DNA from: an uncultured Azospirillum sp.
Lineage (GTDB): Bacteria > Pseudomonadota > Alphaproteobacteria > Azospirillales > Azospirillaceae
Assembly: GCF_946480385.1 (NCBI RefSeq)
Contig: NZ_CAMLJP010000176.1
Location: 1-6,694, forward strand
Length of the DNA: 6,694 nt
Direction: 5' to 3'
Below, in pieces: positions 5,294 through 6,694 of the stretch. The notes under the pieces are model-generated. The model did not search any database. It had not been told where the DNA came from and saw only the letters and a program-made list of their open reading frames with translations. Position 1 is the first letter of the stretch; every line of letters starts with the position of its first letter. The position numbers and the translations under genes are program-made.

Positions 5294-6694
5294 GCATGAA
5301 CAACCAGGGCCGTCCCTCGGCCATTCCCGCCGGCAGCGCCGGGTTCGACAGCGTGACCGGCACCGTCACGGGCAACCGTGGACTCCAGATCGAAGAGCCG
5401 CTGATCTTCGAACAGGACAGCGCCGGGCGCACCGGCGTCGACCTGCCGGACGTGCCGAAGGTAGCCTCCCGCCTGGGTGCGGTGAAGCCGCGCGCCAAGG
5501 TGGGCCTGCCCGGCCTCGCCGAGCCGCAGGTGGTCCGCCACTACACCCGCCTGTCGCAGAAGAACTACGCCATCGACAGCGGATTCTATCCGCTGGGCTC
5601 CTGCACGATGAAGCACAACCCGCGCTTGAACGAGAAGATGGCGCGGCTTCCCGGCTTTTCCGACGTGCATCCGATGCAGCCGGTCAGCACGGTGCAGGGT
5701 GCGCTCGAACTGATGGACCAGCTGGCCCATTGGCTGAAGACGCTGACCGGCATGGCCGCCGTGACGCTGGCGCCCGCCGCCGGCGCCCATGGCGAGATGT
5801 GCGGCATCATGGCGATCCGCTCGGCGCATGAGGCGAAGGGCGACAGCGGCCGCACCAAGATTCTGGTGCCGGAAAGCGCCCACGGCACCAACCCGGCGAC
5901 CGCCGCCGCCTGCGGCTACAGCGTCGACGCCATCCCGGCGACCGCCGAGGGCCGCGTCGATCTGGAGGCGCTGAAGGCCAAGCTCGGTCCCGACGTGGCC
6001 GGCCTGATGCTGACCAACCCCAATACCTGCGGCCTATTCGAACGCGACATCATCGCGATCGCCGACGCGGTGCATGAGGCGGGCGGCTATTTCTACTGCG
6101 ACGGCGCCAACTTCAACGCCATCGTCGGTCGGGTGCGTCCAGCCGACCTCGGCATCGACGTCATGCACATTAACCTGCACAAGACCTTCTCCACCCCGCA
6201 TGGCGGCGGCGGTCCGGGGTCGGGGCCGGTGGTGTTCGCGGAATCGCTGGCGCCCTACATCCCGGTGCCCTACGTGACGCATGGCAAGGATGGCTTCGCG
6301 CTGGTGGAAAATGCCGGCGACGGCTTGGCCTTCGGCCGCATGAAGGCCTTCCACGGCCAGATGGGCATGTTCGTCCGTGCGCTGTCCTACATGCTGAGCC
6401 ATGGCGCCGACGGGCTGTGGCAGGCGTCGGGCGATGCGGTGCTGAACGCCAACTATGTCATGGCGCGGCTGGAGGACGTGATGACGGCGTCGTTCGAGGG
6501 GCCGTGCATGCACGAGTGCCTGTTCGACGACCGCTTCCTGAAGGGAACCGGGGTCACCACGCTCGACATGGCGAAGGCGCTGATCGACGAGGGCTTCCAC
6601 CCGATGACCATGTATTTCCCGCTGGTTGTCCACGGCGCTCTGCTGATCGAGCCGACCGAGACGGAAAGCAAGGCCAGCCTCGACCAGTTCGTCG
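5290..6694 (+). CDS. gcvPB: Glycine dehydrogenase (decarboxylating) subunit 2, P-protein beta, 3'-truncated by the window
   Basis: This is the PLP-binding, C-terminal half of the split P-protein. 468 codons are visible with no stop; the family is usually somewhat over 500 residues, so roughly the last tenth lies past the edge. Key motifs are [14 protein letters not shown] (98-111), [10 protein letters not shown] with H167, ESAHGTNPA with H198, [12 protein letters not shown] with D271 (likely contact to the pyridine ring), and [18 protein letters not shown] with the Schiff-base lysine K298. [10 protein letters not shown] and IEPTETES lie near the visible end. ATG 5290 overlaps the gcvPA stop; GAGG (5279-5282) is 7 nt upstream, which favours it over the ATG at 5296. 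The first 35 residues or so are a polar, Gly/Ser-rich, poorly conserved tail. The overlap suggests coupled translation giving equal amounts of both subunits. Confidence 0.97.
   Translation, partial: MSMNNQGRPSAIPAGSAGFDSVTGTVTGNRGLQIEEPLIFEQDSAGRTGVDLPDVPKVASRLGAVKPRAKVGLPGLAEPQVVRHYTRLSQKNYAIDSGFYPLGSCTMKHNPRLNEKMARLPGFSDVHPMQPVSTVQGALELMDQLAHWLKTLTGMAAVTLAPAAGAHGEMCGIMAIRSAHEAKGDSGRTKILVPESAHGTNPATAAACGYSVDAIPATAEGRVDLEALKAKLGPDVAGLMLTNPNTCGLFERDIIAIADAVHEAGGYFYCDGANFNAIVGRVRPADLGIDVMHINLHKTFSTPHGGGGPGSGPVVFAESLAPYIPVPYVTHGKDGFALVENAGDGLAFGRMKAFHGQMGMFVRALSYMLSHGADGLWQASGDAVLNANYVMARLEDVMTASFEGPCMHECLFDDRFLKGTGVTTLDMAKALIDEGFHPMTMYFPLVVHGALLIEPTETESKASLDQFV

Noticed and set aside
5188..5883. 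Minus-strand open frame of 231 codons opposite gcvPA/gcvPB
   Set aside because: Shadow of the two P-protein genes; no ribosome site or domain supports it.
1..6694. An undescribed multi-gene system such as defence, secretion or biosynthesis
   Set aside because: Every complete gene but one is a familiar core gene, and I saw no toxin-antitoxin, phage, nuclease or transporter module on either strand.

Overview
The window is ordinary chromosomal DNA of a high-GC alphaproteobacterium. The split glycine dehydrogenase (gcvPA and gcvPB as separate genes), the high-GC codon use and the wording of the proteins fit the Rhodospirillales, most likely an Azospirillum-like organism. The genus is inferred from family knowledge; no rRNA or marker comparison was possible here.

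Left part, minus strand (1 to about 1320): ispH, the last enzyme of the MEP isoprenoid pathway, is complete at 186-1163. Downstream of it on the same strand is the start of a small one-helix membrane protein resembling DUF6460, which runs off the left edge. A 9-bp hairpin lies between the two genes. A candidate ispH promoter sits at 1272-1300, and a long imperfect hairpin (1224-1255) falls in the predicted ispH leader.

Middle (1318 to 2409): a plus-strand gene for a 200-residue lipoprotein of unknown function diverges from ispH. After it, 489 bases without a gene hold four things in order: an inverted pair of REP-like palindromes (1957-2046), a TTGACA promoter element (2080), a tandem two-aptamer glycine riboswitch (about 2120-2352), and a 57-nt expression platform with competing stems around the gcvT ribosome binding site.

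Right part, plus strand (2410 to the end): the glycine cleavage operon gcvT-gcvH-gcvPA-gcvPB. Spacing tightens along it: 51 nt, then 1 nt, then an ATGA overlap. gcvPB is cut by the right edge after 468 codons. GcvPA and GcvPB together decarboxylate glycine, lipoylated GcvH carries the aminomethyl group, and GcvT passes the one-carbon unit to tetrahydrofolate and releases ammonia. The L-protein (lpd) is not in the window. The riboswitch lets glycine control the operon for its own breakdown. I found no new system, CRISPR array, mobile element or tRNA. The points worth a second look are regulatory RNA structure, the repeat pair and the unnamed lipoprotein.
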